Shown one piece after another: positions 51,139 to 59,966 of a stretch of DNA of 64,000 nucleotides; the stretch's first letter is position 1; the number at the start of each line of letters is the position of its first letter. The position numbers and the translations under genes are program-made. Source of the DNA: Bradyrhizobium sp. sBnM-33 (GTDB lineage: Bacteria > Pseudomonadota > Alphaproteobacteria > Rhizobiales > Xanthobacteraceae); contig NZ_CP136624.1 of assembly GCF_032917945.1 (NCBI RefSeq), forward strand, positions 620,001-684,000. The letters run 5' to 3'. The notes below the pieces were generated by a model. That model was not told the origin of the DNA, ran no database searches, and was given only the letters and a program-made list of their open reading frames with translations.

Positions 51139-52323
51139 ATGTCCGATCTGGAGACATTCCGCCGTGAAACCCGCGCCTGGTTAGAGGCCAATTGTCCGCC
51201 GGAAATGCGACGGCCGATGACCTCCGAAAGCGATACCTACTGGGGTGGTCGCAACGCCAAATTCTCCTCGGAGCCGCAGCGCGTCTGGTTTGAGCGGATG
51301 CGGGACAGGGGCTGGACCGTGCCGGACTGGCCGAAGGAGTATGGTGGCGGAGGGCTGGAACCCGACGAGCACAAGGTGCTGCGTGAAGAAATGGCCGCGA
51401 TGGGCGCGCGCTCGCCGCTCTCGAGCTTCGGCATCTGGATGCTCGGGCCGGCGCTGCTGAAATACGGCACCGAGGCGCAGAAGAAAGAGCACCTGCCGAA
51501 GATTGCCGCGGGCCTGATCCGGTGGTGCCAGGGCTACTCCGAGCCGAACGCCGGATCGGACCTCGCCTCGCTGCAGACCCGCGCCGAGAGCGACGGCGAC
51601 GATTACATCATTAACGGCCAGAAGATCTGGACGTCGTATGCGAACTACGCCGACTGGATTTTCTGCCTGGTGCGCACCGATCCCACGGCGAAGAAGCATG
51701 ATGGCATCAGCTTCATCTTGTTCGACATGGCCTCGAAGGGCGTCTCGACCAAGCCGATTCTTCTGATCTCCGGCTATTCGCCGTTCTGCGAAACCTTCTT
51801 CGATAATGTGCGGGTGCCGAAATCGCATGTGGTGGGCCAGGTCAACCGCGGCTGGGATGTTGCAAAATATCTGCTGCAGCATGAGCGCGCGATGATATCA
51901 GGCACTGGCGAGCGCGGTATCGGCCGTCCGCTTGGGCAGGTCGCGGCCGATTCCGTCGGTAGCGACGATTCCGGCCGGCTCGATGATGCCATGCTGCGCG
52001 GCCAGATCGCCGCGTTCGACATCGACGAGGCGGCGTTTGCGGCTGTGGCCGAACGCGCGATCGATCTCGCCAAGGCCGGCCAGTCGCATCCGGCGTTTTC
52101 GTCGGCGATGAAATATTACGGTACCGAACTCAACAAGCGCCGCCACGAGATCCTGATGTCGGCCGGTGGCATCGACGCGCTGGAATGGGAAAGCGAGCGC
52201 TCGAAAGGCGGCGCACGTCCGCGCGCCTGGCTGCGCACCAAGGCTAACTCGATCGAAGGCGGTACCTCCGAGGTGATGCTCGGCATCGTCGCCAAGCGCA
52301 TCCTCGATCTGCCGGGGGCTTGA
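51139..52323 (+). CDS. Acyl-CoA dehydrogenase, catalytic-type subunit
   Basis: 394 aa. Early motif WPKEYGGGGLEPDEHKVLRE, then the FAD/substrate segments YSEPNAGSDLASLQTRAESD and NGQKIWTSYANYADW. The C-terminus has SIEGGTSEVMLGIVAKRILD, where the glutamate of the EG pair is positioned as the catalytic base. It oxidises acyl-CoA to enoyl-CoA with FAD. It is probably co-transcribed with the second dehydrogenase gene 148 bases later, although a repeat separates them. Substrate unknown. Confidence 0.9.
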   Translation: MSDLETFRRETRAWLEANCPPEMRRPMTSESDTYWGGRNAKFSSEPQRVWFERMRDRGWTVPDWPKEYGGGGLEPDEHKVLREEMAAMGARSPLSSFGIWMLGPALLKYGTEAQKKEHLPKIAAGLIRWCQGYSEPNAGSDLASLQTRAESDGDDYIINGQKIWTSYANYADWIFCLVRTDPTAKKHDGISFILFDMASKGVSTKPILLISGYSPFCETFFDNVRVPKSHVVGQVNRGWDVAKYLLQHERAMISGTGERGIGRPLGQVAADSVGSDDSGRLDDAMLRGQIAAFDIDEAAFAAVAERAIDLAKAGQSHPAFSSAMKYYGTELNKRRHEILMSAGGIDALEWESERSKGGARPRAWLRTKANSIEGGTSEVMLGIVAKRILDLPGA

Positions 52324-52331
52324 CCTGAATC

Positions 52332-52428
52332 CCTCATCCTGAGGAGCGCGGAGCGCGTCTCGAAGGATGAGGCCCCGATATCTGCCTCATGGTTCGAGAC
52401 GGCGCCAAGGCGCCTCCTCACCATGAGG
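52332..52428. repeat. Extragenic palindromic repeat, 'ctcatcctgaggag' family, copy 1
   Basis: Left CCTCATCCTGAGGAGC and GTCTCGAAGGATGAGG; right CTCATGGTTCGAGAC and CTCCTCACCATGAGG. Two related hairpins are joined by a short AT-poor stretch. Other copies are at 53618-53725 (reversed) and 60797-60902. Confidence 0.88.
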
Positions 52429-52471
52429 ATCAAGAGCGAAATCAGTCCAAGATCAGCGTAACGGAATCCCC

Positions 52472-53611
52472 ATGCCCCTCGTCCTCACCGAAGAACAATC
52501 CATGCTGCGCGACAGTGCGCGCGGCCTTATCAGCGACAAGGCACCGGTGTCGCATCTGCGTCACCTGCGCGACAGCAAGGACGAAACGGGATTCTCGCGC
52601 GAGCTCTGGAAGGCGTTTGCCGAGATGGGCTTTTCCGGATTGCTGGTGCCGGAAAGTTTCGGCGGCAGCGGGCTCGGCTGTGTCGAGGCCGGCGTGGTGA
52701 TGGAGGAAATCGGCCGCACTTTGATGCCGTCGCCGTTTCTCTCGACCGCGGTGCTCGCCGTATCAGCGCTTTCCCGCGGCGGTAGCGAAGCGCAGAAATC
52801 GGCGCATCTACCGAAGATCGCCGACGGGTCGCTATTGGCTGCGCTTGCGATCGATGAAGGAACCAAGCATCGCCCGCTGCAGACCAAGCTGCAGGCGGTG
52901 CGCTCCGGCAACGGCTTCAAGCTGAACGGCGCCAAGGCGCTGGTGGTCGACGGCCACATCGCCGATCTTCTGATCGTCGTGGCACGCACCGGCGGTGCGG
53001 CCGGCGAGCGCAACGGGCTGACGCTGTTCCTGGTCGATCCCAAGGCCAAGAGCATCGCGATCGAACGTACGGTGATGGTCGACGCACATAATGCTGCACG
53101 AATCGAATTCAGCAATGTCGAGGTCAATGCCGATCAGGTGCTCGGCGAGGTCGACCAGGGCGGCGCGTTATTGGAAGATGTACTCAATATCGGCTGCGGT
53201 GCGGTAGCTTCCGAAATGGTCGGCTTGAGCGAAGAGGTGTTCGGCCGCACCGTAACGTATCTGAAGGAGCGCAAGCAGTTCGGTAAATTGATCGGCGAAT
53301 TCCAGGCGCTGCAGCACCGCGCAGCCCAGCTTTATATTGACATCGAGATCACCCGCGCCGCGGTGCTGAAGGCGCTGCAGACGCTCGACGGTGATTTCGA
53401 GCACGCGGGCGCGGCCGTGTCAGTGGCAAAAGCCAAGGCCGGCACTACGGCGACGCTGGCGGTGCAGGAGGGCGTGCAGATGCACGGCGGCATGGGCATG
53501 ACCGACCAGTTCGACATCGGCTTCTTCATGAAGCGCGCGCGGGTCTGCCAGGAGTTGTTCGGCGACAGCAATTACCACGCCGACCAGTTGGCGCGAATGA
53601 AGGGGTATTGA
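52472..53611 (+). CDS. Acyl-CoA dehydrogenase, probable non-catalytic partner subunit
   Basis: 379 aa. The N-terminal LVLTEEQSMLRDSARGLISD and LLVPESFGGSGLGCVEAGVV are typical. The flavin segment ERKQFGKLIGEFQALQHRAA and the GVQMHGGMGMTDQFDIGFF region are present. Where the neighbouring enzyme has an IEG-type catalytic base, this one reads ELFGDSNYHADQL, without a glutamate at that point. This fits heteromeric acyl-CoA dehydrogenases where only one subunit is catalytic. It pairs with the gene at 51139. Confidence 0.87.
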   Translation: MPLVLTEEQSMLRDSARGLISDKAPVSHLRHLRDSKDETGFSRELWKAFAEMGFSGLLVPESFGGSGLGCVEAGVVMEEIGRTLMPSPFLSTAVLAVSALSRGGSEAQKSAHLPKIADGSLLAALAIDEGTKHRPLQTKLQAVRSGNGFKLNGAKALVVDGHIADLLIVVARTGGAAGERNGLTLFLVDPKAKSIAIERTVMVDAHNAARIEFSNVEVNADQVLGEVDQGGALLEDVLNIGCGAVASEMVGLSEEVFGRTVTYLKERKQFGKLIGEFQALQHRAAQLYIDIEITRAAVLKALQTLDGDFEHAGAAVSVAKAKAGTTATLAVQEGVQMHGGMGMTDQFDIGFFMKRARVCQELFGDSNYHADQLARMKGY

Positions 53612-53617
53612 TTTCTC

Positions 53618-53725
53618 CCCTCATGGTGAGGAGCCGCGCATTAGCGCGGCGTCTCGAACCATGCGGCCCGGCTGGTGGCCTCATCCTTCGAGACGCGCGC
53701 TATGCGCGCTCCTCAGGATGAGAGG
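53618..53725. repeat. Extragenic palindromic repeat, 'ctcatcctgaggag' family, copy 2 (reversed)
   Basis: CCCTCATGGTGAGGAGC at the left and GCTCCTCAGGATGAGAGG at the right, with GCGTCTCGAACCATG and CATCCTTCGAGACGC inside. It is the reverse orientation of 52332-52428. It lies seven bases after the dehydrogenase stop. Confidence 0.88.
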
Positions 53726-53754
53726 AGGCAAACACAACCGCTTGGAAACTGGTT

Positions 53755-53834
53755 GTCGTTCCGGGGCGTGCGAAGCACGAACCCGGAATCTCGAGATTCC
53801 GGGTCTGGTCCTTCGGACCATCCCGGAATGACGG
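53755..53834. repeat. Extragenic palindromic repeat, 'attccggggcgcgcg' family, copy 2
   Basis: Outer arms GTCGTTCCGGGGCGTGCGAA and GGTCCTTCGGACCATCCCGG. The centre is a perfect hairpin CCCGGAATCTCGAGATTCCG. It shares the TTCCGGGGCG/GGAATGA ends with 16091-16187. Together with the preceding repeat it fills the convergent gap. Confidence 0.8.
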
Positions 53835-53845
53835 CCTGATGGCCG

Positions 53846-54886
53846 TCACCGTATCGGCGGCGCATACTGAATCCCGCCGTTGCTCCACAGCGAATTCAGC
53901 CCGCGCGGGATCTTCAGCTTGGATCCTTCGCCGACATTGCGCTCGTAAACCTCGCCGTAGTTGCCGACATGGCGGATGATGCGGGCGGCCCAGTCCTTGG
54001 GCAGACCGAGATCTTCGCCATAGGCGCCTTCGGTGCCGACCAGCCGCATCACGTCAGGCTTCTTCGACTTCAGCGCCTCGTCGATGTTCTTCGAGGTGAT
54101 GCCGAGTTCCTCGGCGTTGATCATCGCATACAGCGTCCACTTCACGATCATCATCCAGTCGTCGTCGCGCTGGCGCACCACGGGAGCGAGCGGCTCCTTG
54201 GAAATTACGTCGGGCAGGATGACGTGATCGCTCGGCTGGATCAGATTCAAGCGCAGCGCGTAGAGCTGAGAGACGTCGGCGGTGAAGGTGTCGCACTTGC
54301 CGGATTCATAGGCCTTGAGCACATCTTCCAGCCTAGGAAACTTCACTTCGGTATATTTCATGTTGTTGGCGCGGAAATGGTCGGCGACGTTGAGGACCGT
54401 CGTCGTCCCCTCCTGCACGCAAACCTTGCTGTTGTTGAGGTCCAGCGCGGAATCGATGTTGCGCGAGCGCGGCAGCATGAAACCCTGGCCGTCATAATAG
54501 GCGACTGCCGGGAAATAGAGGGCGTTATTGCTCTCGCGAGACATGCTCCAGGTCGTGTTGCGCGAGAGGATGTCGACCTTTCGGCTCTGCAGCTCCTTGA
54601 AGCGCTCGTTGGCATCCAGCGGCACGAATTTCGCCTTCTTGGGATCGTCGAAGATCGCGGCGGCGACCGCGCGGCAGAAATCGACGTCGAATCCGGTCCA
54701 GTCGCCCTTGTCGTCGGGGATCGAGAAGCCGGGTAGGCCCTTGTTGACGCCGCACAGCACGTCGCCGCGGCGGATCGTCCGCTTCAGCGTCTTGGTGTCG
54801 TAACGCTCATAGGTAATTGCGCCAGCCGCAATCGCGATTGCGACCGCCAGCCCAATCAGGAGGCCGCCTCGAAATGTCCGTAGCAT
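53846..54886 (-). CDS. General amino-acid ABC transporter periplasmic binding protein (AapJ/BztA-like)
   Basis: 346 aa. The N-terminal helix (GGLLIGLAVAIAIAAGAITY) serves as signal or anchor. The SBP-3 domain begins RRGDVLCGVNKGLPGFSIPD and continues with the AapJ-type FDVDFCRAVAAAIFDDPKKA and LSRNTTWSMSRESNNALYFP. It binds L-amino acids in the periplasm. No aapQMP genes are adjacent, so the permease complex is elsewhere or the protein is a specialised accessory. Convergent with the dehydrogenase pair. Confidence 0.88.
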   Translation of the reverse strand: MLRTFRGGLLIGLAVAIAIAAGAITYERYDTKTLKRTIRRGDVLCGVNKGLPGFSIPDDKGDWTGFDVDFCRAVAAAIFDDPKKAKFVPLDANERFKELQSRKVDILSRNTTWSMSRESNNALYFPAVAYYDGQGFMLPRSRNIDSALDLNNSKVCVQEGTTTVLNVADHFRANNMKYTEVKFPRLEDVLKAYESGKCDTFTADVSQLYALRLNLIQPSDHVILPDVISKEPLAPVVRQRDDDWMMIVKWTLYAMINAEELGITSKNIDEALKSKKPDVMRLVGTEGAYGEDLGLPKDWAARIIRHVGNYGEVYERNVGEGSKLKIPRGLNSLWSNGGIQYAPPIR

Positions 54887-54938
54887 TTTTAACTCACTAT
54901 TTCAGGGGAATGGATCGGCGGGAGAAGCCGCGTCGTAA

Positions 54939-55538
54939 TTAAAGCTCCGGCTTCTGCCGCACGATCACCTTGGTGCCGACAGGCACGCGCTCATAGAGAT
55001 CGGCGACGTCGGCATTGACCAGCCGGAAGCAGCCGGAGGAGACGGCGGTGCCGATGGTGTCGGGTCGGTTGGTGCCGTGGATGCGGTAGACAGTGGTGCC
55101 GAGATACATCGCCCGCGCGCCGAGTGGGTTGCCGGGTCCGCCGGCCATGAAGCGCGGCAGATAGGGCTGGCGCGCGATCATCTCCGGTGGCGGCGTCCAG
55201 TCCGGCCATTCCGCCTTGCGGGTGATATTGAGCAGCCCCTGCCACTGGAATCCCTCGCGGCCAACGCCGATGCCGTAACGCAACGCGCGGCCATTGCCCT
55301 GCACCAGATAGAGGTGGCGATCCTGGGTCGAGATGATGATGGTGCCCGGCGGTTCGTTGGTGCGATAGAGCACCGCGGTCTTCCTGAACTGCGGATCGAG
55401 TTCGACGGATTCATCGGGGAGCAGACCGGGCTGGTCGCCGACATCGGGCTGCCGCATCTGCGCCTGGCTCTGCGAGGCCGAAAGGATCAGGCCGCCGGCG
55501 GCGATCACCATCCAGATCAGGTGCCGAAATTTTTTCAT
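54939..55538 (-). CDS. L,D-transpeptidase (YkuD family)
   Basis: 199 aa from ATG 55538 behind AAGGAG; the longer frame to 55607 is not needed. The signal peptide ends at SQAQ near residue 27. The YkuD active site reads YRIHGTNRPDTIGTAVSSGC, with the catalytic Cys in SSGCFRL. It forms 3-3 peptidoglycan cross-links or attaches proteins to peptidoglycan in the periplasm. It lies between the amino-acid binding protein and the oxidase genes, each with its own ribosome site. Confidence 0.92.
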   Translation of the reverse strand: MKKFRHLIWMVIAAGGLILSASQSQAQMRQPDVGDQPGLLPDESVELDPQFRKTAVLYRTNEPPGTIIISTQDRHLYLVQGNGRALRYGIGVGREGFQWQGLLNITRKAEWPDWTPPPEMIARQPYLPRFMAGGPGNPLGARAMYLGTTVYRIHGTNRPDTIGTAVSSGCFRLVNADVADLYERVPVGTKVIVRQKPEL

Positions 55539-55714
55539 CGCAGAAATTCTCCTTGTTGGCACGGCGGCCAAATGGTTGGCGCCTTGGCAAATCAGCGGAA
55601 CCATCAAATCTCAGGGCTGGCTTGATGGCAAGTTTAGGGCGAATGCGGCGGATACGTGACTGAAATGTCGTCCATTTTCGTCATCCACCAAATTCAAGGG
55701 AAATCCCGCCTGCC

Positions 55715-55846
55715 CTATTTCGGCGCGATCCACAGCCGCAGACAAAACGAAATCAGCGCGACGGTGCCGACGCCGCCGAGCCAGAGCGCGGCAAACCACA
55801 GCAGGCGCTGCATGAGAGGGCGACGGGCCGGCTCGTTGGGCTTCAA
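55715..55846 (-). CDS. Small membrane protein of the bd-type oxidase (DUF2474/CydX-like)
   Basis: 43 aa if started at TTG 55846, which overlaps the cydB stop as TTGA; the ATG at 55813 would give 32 aa. One helix is visible (LLWFAALWLGGVGTVALISF), preceded by ARRPLMQR and followed by RLWIAPK, the DUF2474 pattern found after cyanide-insensitive oxidase genes. It likely stabilises the oxidase, as CydX does. The start codon is uncertain. Confidence 0.72.
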   Translation of the reverse strand: MKPNEPARRPLMQRLLWFAALWLGGVGTVALISFCLRLWIAPK

Positions 55847-56853
55847 TGGTAGCCACTCTCGGGTTTGACCTTGCCGCGGAACACCCAATAGGCCCAGGCG
55901 GTATAGCCGAGGATGAGCGGGATCAGTCCGGCGACGCCGACCAGCATGAAGAGCTGGCTGTTCTGCGGTGCCGCCGCCTGCCAGATCGTGATGCTCTGCG
56001 GCACGATATACGGATACATGCTGATGCCAAGGCCGGCATAGGACAGCATAAACAACGCCAGCGCGAGAAAGAACGGCTGGTAGTCGTATTTCTTGGCGAG
56101 ACTGCGCAGCAACAGGGCGGTGACTACAGCAACCGAAATCGGTACCTGTGCCGTGACGAGGACGTTCGGCCAGGCGAACCAGCGCTCGGTGTACTGTATA
56201 TGGAGGAACGGCGTCGCGATGCTGACCGCGGCGATGGCCCCGAGCATCGCGAGCAACAGGACCCAGCTCAGGTGATAGGCGCGGTCGCGCAACTCGCCTT
56301 CCGTCTTCATGACCAGCCATGTCGCCCCTAACAGCGAATAGCCAATCACCAGCGACACGCCGGTTAGAATGCTGAACGGCGTCAGCCAGTCCCACCAGCC
56401 GCCGGCATAGTGCCGCCCCTCGACATGCACGCCCTGCAGGATGGCGCCGAGCGCGATGCCCTGCGCCAGCGTCGCCAGCAACGACCCGCCGAAAAAGGCT
56501 ATGTCCCAGCGGTTGCGTGCGGCTGTCGTCCGCCAGCGAAATTCGAAGGCGACGCCTCGGAATACGAGGCCGAGCAGCATCACGATCATCGGCGTATAGA
56601 GCGCCGGCATTAGCACGGCATAGGCGAGCGGGAAGGCCGCCATCAGGCCGCCGCCGCCGAGCACCAGCCAGGTTTCGTTGCCGTCCCACACCGGGGCGAC
56701 GCTGTTCATGATGACGTCGCGGTCGCGCTTCTCCGGAAACAGCGGAAACAGGATGCCAAGCCCGAGATCGAAGCCGTCCATCACGACATAGACGAACACG
56801 GCAAAGGCGATGATGAACGCCCAGACGGTGGCGAGATCGACCGCGATGTTCAT
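55843..56853 (-). CDS. cydB: Cytochrome bd-type ubiquinol oxidase subunit II
   Basis: 336 aa, eight predicted helices. Family starts are DLATVWAFIIAFAVFVYVVM and MDGFDLGLGILFPLFPEKRD, followed by VAPVWDGNETWLVLGGGGLM with the conserved tryptophan/aspartate region of CydB. It overlaps cydA by four bases and the small subunit by up to three. Partner of subunit I in the inner-membrane oxidase. Confidence 0.94.
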   Translation of the reverse strand: MNIAVDLATVWAFIIAFAVFVYVVMDGFDLGLGILFPLFPEKRDRDVIMNSVAPVWDGNETWLVLGGGGLMAAFPLAYAVLMPALYTPMIVMLLGLVFRGVAFEFRWRTTAARNRWDIAFFGGSLLATLAQGIALGAILQGVHVEGRHYAGGWWDWLTPFSILTGVSLVIGYSLLGATWLVMKTEGELRDRAYHLSWVLLLAMLGAIAAVSIATPFLHIQYTERWFAWPNVLVTAQVPISVAVVTALLLRSLAKKYDYQPFFLALALFMLSYAGLGISMYPYIVPQSITIWQAAAPQNSQLFMLVGVAGLIPLILGYTAWAYWVFRGKVKPESGYH

Positions 56854-58256
56854 GAGCCGGCCCCCTGGGCAGCCGGGGTGATGCCGGCGGTGCGAATCGG
56901 CGCCTCGTGCGCCATTCCCTCTTCGCCTGGATGCGGCGGCGCCGTCATCAGGCGCAGCAGGTAGATTACGCCGGCCGCGAACACCACGAAATAGACGATG
57001 ATGAAGGCGATCAGCGAGGAGGCGACCGCGGGCGCCGCCAGCGGCGAGGCGGATTCAGCCGTGCGCAGCAATCCATAGACCGTGAACGGCTGGCGGCCGA
57101 CCTCGGTGGTGATCCAGCCCGCAAGCACGGCGATGAAGCCCGCCGGAGCCATTGCGACCGCGAACATGTGCAACAGCCGGGAATCGTAGAGCTTGCCCTG
57201 AACACGCATCAACAGGCTGAACATGCCGAGCGCCAGCATGAGCAATCCCATCCCGACCATGATGCGGAACGACCAGAACGTGATCGCCACCGGCGGCCAG
57301 TTTTCGCGCGGCACCGTGTCGAGGCCGGCCATCGGCGCATCCGGCGAGTGTTTTAGAATTAGCGATCCGAGCTTCGGCACTTCGACCGCGTAGTCGACCC
57401 TGCCGGCGCTCTGGTTGGGCAGGCCAAACAGGATCAAAGGCGCGCCGTGCTTGTGGCTCTGGAAATGGCCTTCCATCGCCATGATCTTCACCGGCTGGTG
57501 CTCCAGCGTGTTGAGCCCGTGCTGATCGCCGGCGATGATCTGGATCGGCGCCACCAACGTCGCCATCCACATCGCCATCGAAAACATCACGCGCGGGCCG
57601 GCGAGGTGCCGATCGCGCAGCAGATGCCAAGCACCGACCGCGCCGACCACCAGTGCGGTGGTCAGATACGCCGCCAGCACCATGTGCACGAGACGGTATG
57701 GGAACGACGGATTGAAGATCACTTTCAGCCAGTCGGCGGCGATGAATTGACCGGCCTCATTGACGGTATGGCCCGCCGGCGTCTGCATCCAGGAATTGGC
57801 CGACAGGATCCAAAACGCCGAAATCAGCGTGCCGATCGCGACCATCAGCGTCGCCAGAAAATGCAGTTTTGGACCGACGCGGTTCAGGCCGAACAGCATC
57901 ACGCCGAGGAAACCCGCTTCGAGGAAGAATGCGGTGAGCACCTCATAGGCCATTAGCGGGCCGATCACCGGGCCGGTCTTGTCGGAAAAGGCCGACCAGT
58001 TGGTGCCGAATTGGTAGGACATCACGATGCCCGACACCACGCCCATTGCGAAGGCGACGGCGAAAATTTTCAGCCAATAGTTGAACAGGTTGATGTAAAC
58101 CTCGCGCCCGGTCACGAGCCACAGCGCTTCGAGCACGGCGAGATAGCTGGCGAGCCCGATCGAGAAGGCCGGGAAGATGATGTGGAACGACATCGTGAAA
58201 GCAAACTGCGCCCGGGCCAATACGACCGCATCCCAGCCTTCAAACATCGACACCAC
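56850..58256 (-). CDS. cydA: Cytochrome bd-type ubiquinol oxidase subunit I (cyanide-insensitive type)
   Basis: 468 aa, nine helices. The N-terminal helix FTMSFHIIFPAFSIGLASYL contains the heme b595 histidine. The short quinol loop and GWITTEVGRQPFTVYGLLRT resemble CioA rather than long-loop E. coli CydA. It oxidises ubiquinol and reduces oxygen at the membrane with high affinity. It begins the oxidase operon. The 138 bases upstream hold no other gene. Confidence 0.93.
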   Translation of the reverse strand: MVSMFEGWDAVVLARAQFAFTMSFHIIFPAFSIGLASYLAVLEALWLVTGREVYINLFNYWLKIFAVAFAMGVVSGIVMSYQFGTNWSAFSDKTGPVIGPLMAYEVLTAFFLEAGFLGVMLFGLNRVGPKLHFLATLMVAIGTLISAFWILSANSWMQTPAGHTVNEAGQFIAADWLKVIFNPSFPYRLVHMVLAAYLTTALVVGAVGAWHLLRDRHLAGPRVMFSMAMWMATLVAPIQIIAGDQHGLNTLEHQPVKIMAMEGHFQSHKHGAPLILFGLPNQSAGRVDYAVEVPKLGSLILKHSPDAPMAGLDTVPRENWPPVAITFWSFRIMVGMGLLMLALGMFSLLMRVQGKLYDSRLLHMFAVAMAPAGFIAVLAGWITTEVGRQPFTVYGLLRTAESASPLAAPAVASSLIAFIIVYFVVFAAGVIYLLRLMTAPPHPGEEGMAHEAPIRTAGITPAAQGAGS

Positions 58257-58394
58257 CCGTCACTAATTTCGCCGGGCGCGATCTTTCAAAAACGGAACTA
58301 CAGTTTTCGAAAATTGCGTCCGGACCAGACGTGTATCTTACCACGCCCGATGCGACGATTGTACCTGCATGCCGCGCGGAACAGGCGTGCAAGC

Positions 58395-59363
58395 CTATGC
58401 GTCACCCGACGAGTTTAGTCTCAGTCGCCGAATGATCTCGGCCTGTACGGCGTGCGTCTGATCCTTGCCGGCCAGCGGCGGGCTGCGGATTTTCTTTCCC
58501 GTGCGAAGTCGAATTGTGATCACGTAGAGGCTATCCTTGCGACCGCCGCTCTCGACGTCGATGGCCTCGACATCGTCACCGCCGATCGTCTCCACCTCTG
58601 TTGTGCCTTTCCATGAAAGCCGTTCGATCCTGATCGCGCCATCGTGGACGATCCAGCATGCACTTATCCGATGCAGATATCTGAGCAGCACGAAGGTCAC
58701 GATCGCGCCGAGCGACCAGACAGCGATCCCGAGGGCGGACCATTTGCCGCTCCACGGTGCATAGATGAATGGAAGGCTCAGTGTGCCGGCGAGCAGCACG
58801 AAGAGAACCTTGAGTCCTCGTACCCTTCTGGGGTTGACCGGCTTGCCTAGTCGTATCTCGGCATTGACGGCGTCGAGCGGGTTCTCGGCCGGTTCGGGAT
58901 CAGGAAGCCGAAGCAGCCGGGCAATGTGGACGGTGGTTTGGTGCACTTGGGTGATATCAGGCAGGGGAGGCGAGGTGAGCAAATCTCCCGATTCGGTCTC
59001 AAATACCAGGCTGAACTCGATTGATCTGCCGCTGTTCTTTCGAATATGCATCCCCGAAATTTCATCGTATCTGATCAGTCTTTTGTGCAACTTCCCGAAT
59101 GGACGCTGTTCGCCGATCAGGATTTCGCCTGATGTAATGATCCAGACGACATTACGATCAAGTAGAGCTGCGCCCAGCAGGAGGCATCCGAACAGCAGTG
59201 CAAAAAGGGCGGCGACGCCAAGCCAATATTGGTTCGGCAGATGGCTAAGGCCAGGCAAGGCAACCAAACAAAGGAGTACGGCAGCGCCTGCGAGAGCGAG
59301 CCGCTCGTTAAGCGACGTGCCCTTGCGTAGCCTGACTTCATTCTCGTTAGTCGCAGCATCCAT
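58395..59363 (-). CDS. Membrane protein with two tandem 2TM-plus-PH-like modules
   Basis: 322 aa from ATG 59363; a TTG further up is also open. It consists of two similar halves, each with a pair of membrane helices followed by a soluble beta-rich part. First half: LALAGAAVLLCLVALPGLSH, then RNVVWIITSGEILIGEQRPF. Second half: GLKVLFVLLAGTLSLPFIYA, then RISACWIVHDGAIRIERLSW. Both end with a comparable helix (TTVHIARLLRLP and AVQAEIIRRLRL). No family is recognised beyond a PH-like guess. Unknown function; transcribed alone. Confidence 0.75.
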   Translation of the reverse strand: MDAATNENEVRLRKGTSLNERLALAGAAVLLCLVALPGLSHLPNQYWLGVAALFALLFGCLLLGAALLDRNVVWIITSGEILIGEQRPFGKLHKRLIRYDEISGMHIRKNSGRSIEFSLVFETESGDLLTSPPLPDITQVHQTTVHIARLLRLPDPEPAENPLDAVNAEIRLGKPVNPRRVRGLKVLFVLLAGTLSLPFIYAPWSGKWSALGIAVWSLGAIVTFVLLRYLHRISACWIVHDGAIRIERLSWKGTTEVETIGGDDVEAIDVESGGRKDSLYVITIRLRTGKKIRSPPLAGKDQTHAVQAEIIRRLRLNSSGDA

Positions 59364-59498
59364 CGATGGCGGCAAGCATCATGACCGACGTGGTCACGTA
59401 AGCGGCTAAGTGTAAGGCTGAAATACGGCAGGCGAGAGTAGCCCATCGCGGCAGACTATTCGCGATCACCTACTCGCCGCAAGGTTGCGTTCAGCGGT

Positions 59499-59551
59499 CC
59501 TCCAAAACAGAGCGACCCGGCTGGGGGGCATCCCGGCCGGGTCGTTGGAGG
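59499..59551 (-). terminator. Intrinsic terminator downstream of the small secreted gene
   Basis: Perfect nine-base arms CGACCCGGC (59513-59521) and GCCGGGTCG (59536-59544), with outer CCTCCAA/TTGGAGG arms extending the stem. On the minus strand the stem is followed by CTCTGTTTTGG. It begins about 40 bases past the stop of the gene ending at 59589. Confidence 0.65.
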
Positions 59552-59588
59552 TCGCTTGGGAGTCTGGAGCTTGGGAGGTAGGAAGAAT

Positions 59589-59789
59589 TCAGCGGGGGGT
59601 CTCGCTGTCGTAGGAGATCACACAGACCTCCTTGGGGTTCTTGGTGCCGCAATCGACCACCTGTTCGCGCACGAATGTCGAACCGGCGTCGCGCTGGGCG
59701 CGGGGCTGGACGTTCTGGGCCGACAGAGTGGCCAATGTTGCGACGGCGCCGAGCGGGACGATGAAAAAGCGGAAGGACGGCTTCAGCAT
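59589..59789 (-). CDS. Small secreted hypothetical protein
   Basis: 66 aa with GGAGAGCGAAC upstream of the ATG. Signal peptide-like start MLKPSFRFFIVPLGAVATLA, cut near LSAQN. The mature part carries two cysteines in VDCGTKNPKEVCVISYDSE, probably a disulfide. Its leader carries the CGACGAAACAA motif also found near the sigma-factor gene, and a terminator follows. Unknown function; possibly a target of that sigma factor. Confidence 0.72.
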   Translation of the reverse strand: MLKPSFRFFIVPLGAVATLATLSAQNVQPRAQRDAGSTFVREQVVDCGTKNPKEVCVISYDSETPR

Positions 59790-59966
59790 GTTCGCTCTCC
59801 GGTTCGGCGTTTGCGTTGCGTCGTTGATGATCGGTATAGGGGGTGAGTTTTTCCGGGTGATGTCGCCATTTGTTTCATTTGTTTCGTCGGAGGTAATCTT
59901 TGTCCGTCGAAATCGACCCGTTTTTCCGTCATTAATTCCGATCTAAGTAATTGAAGTCGCTTACCT

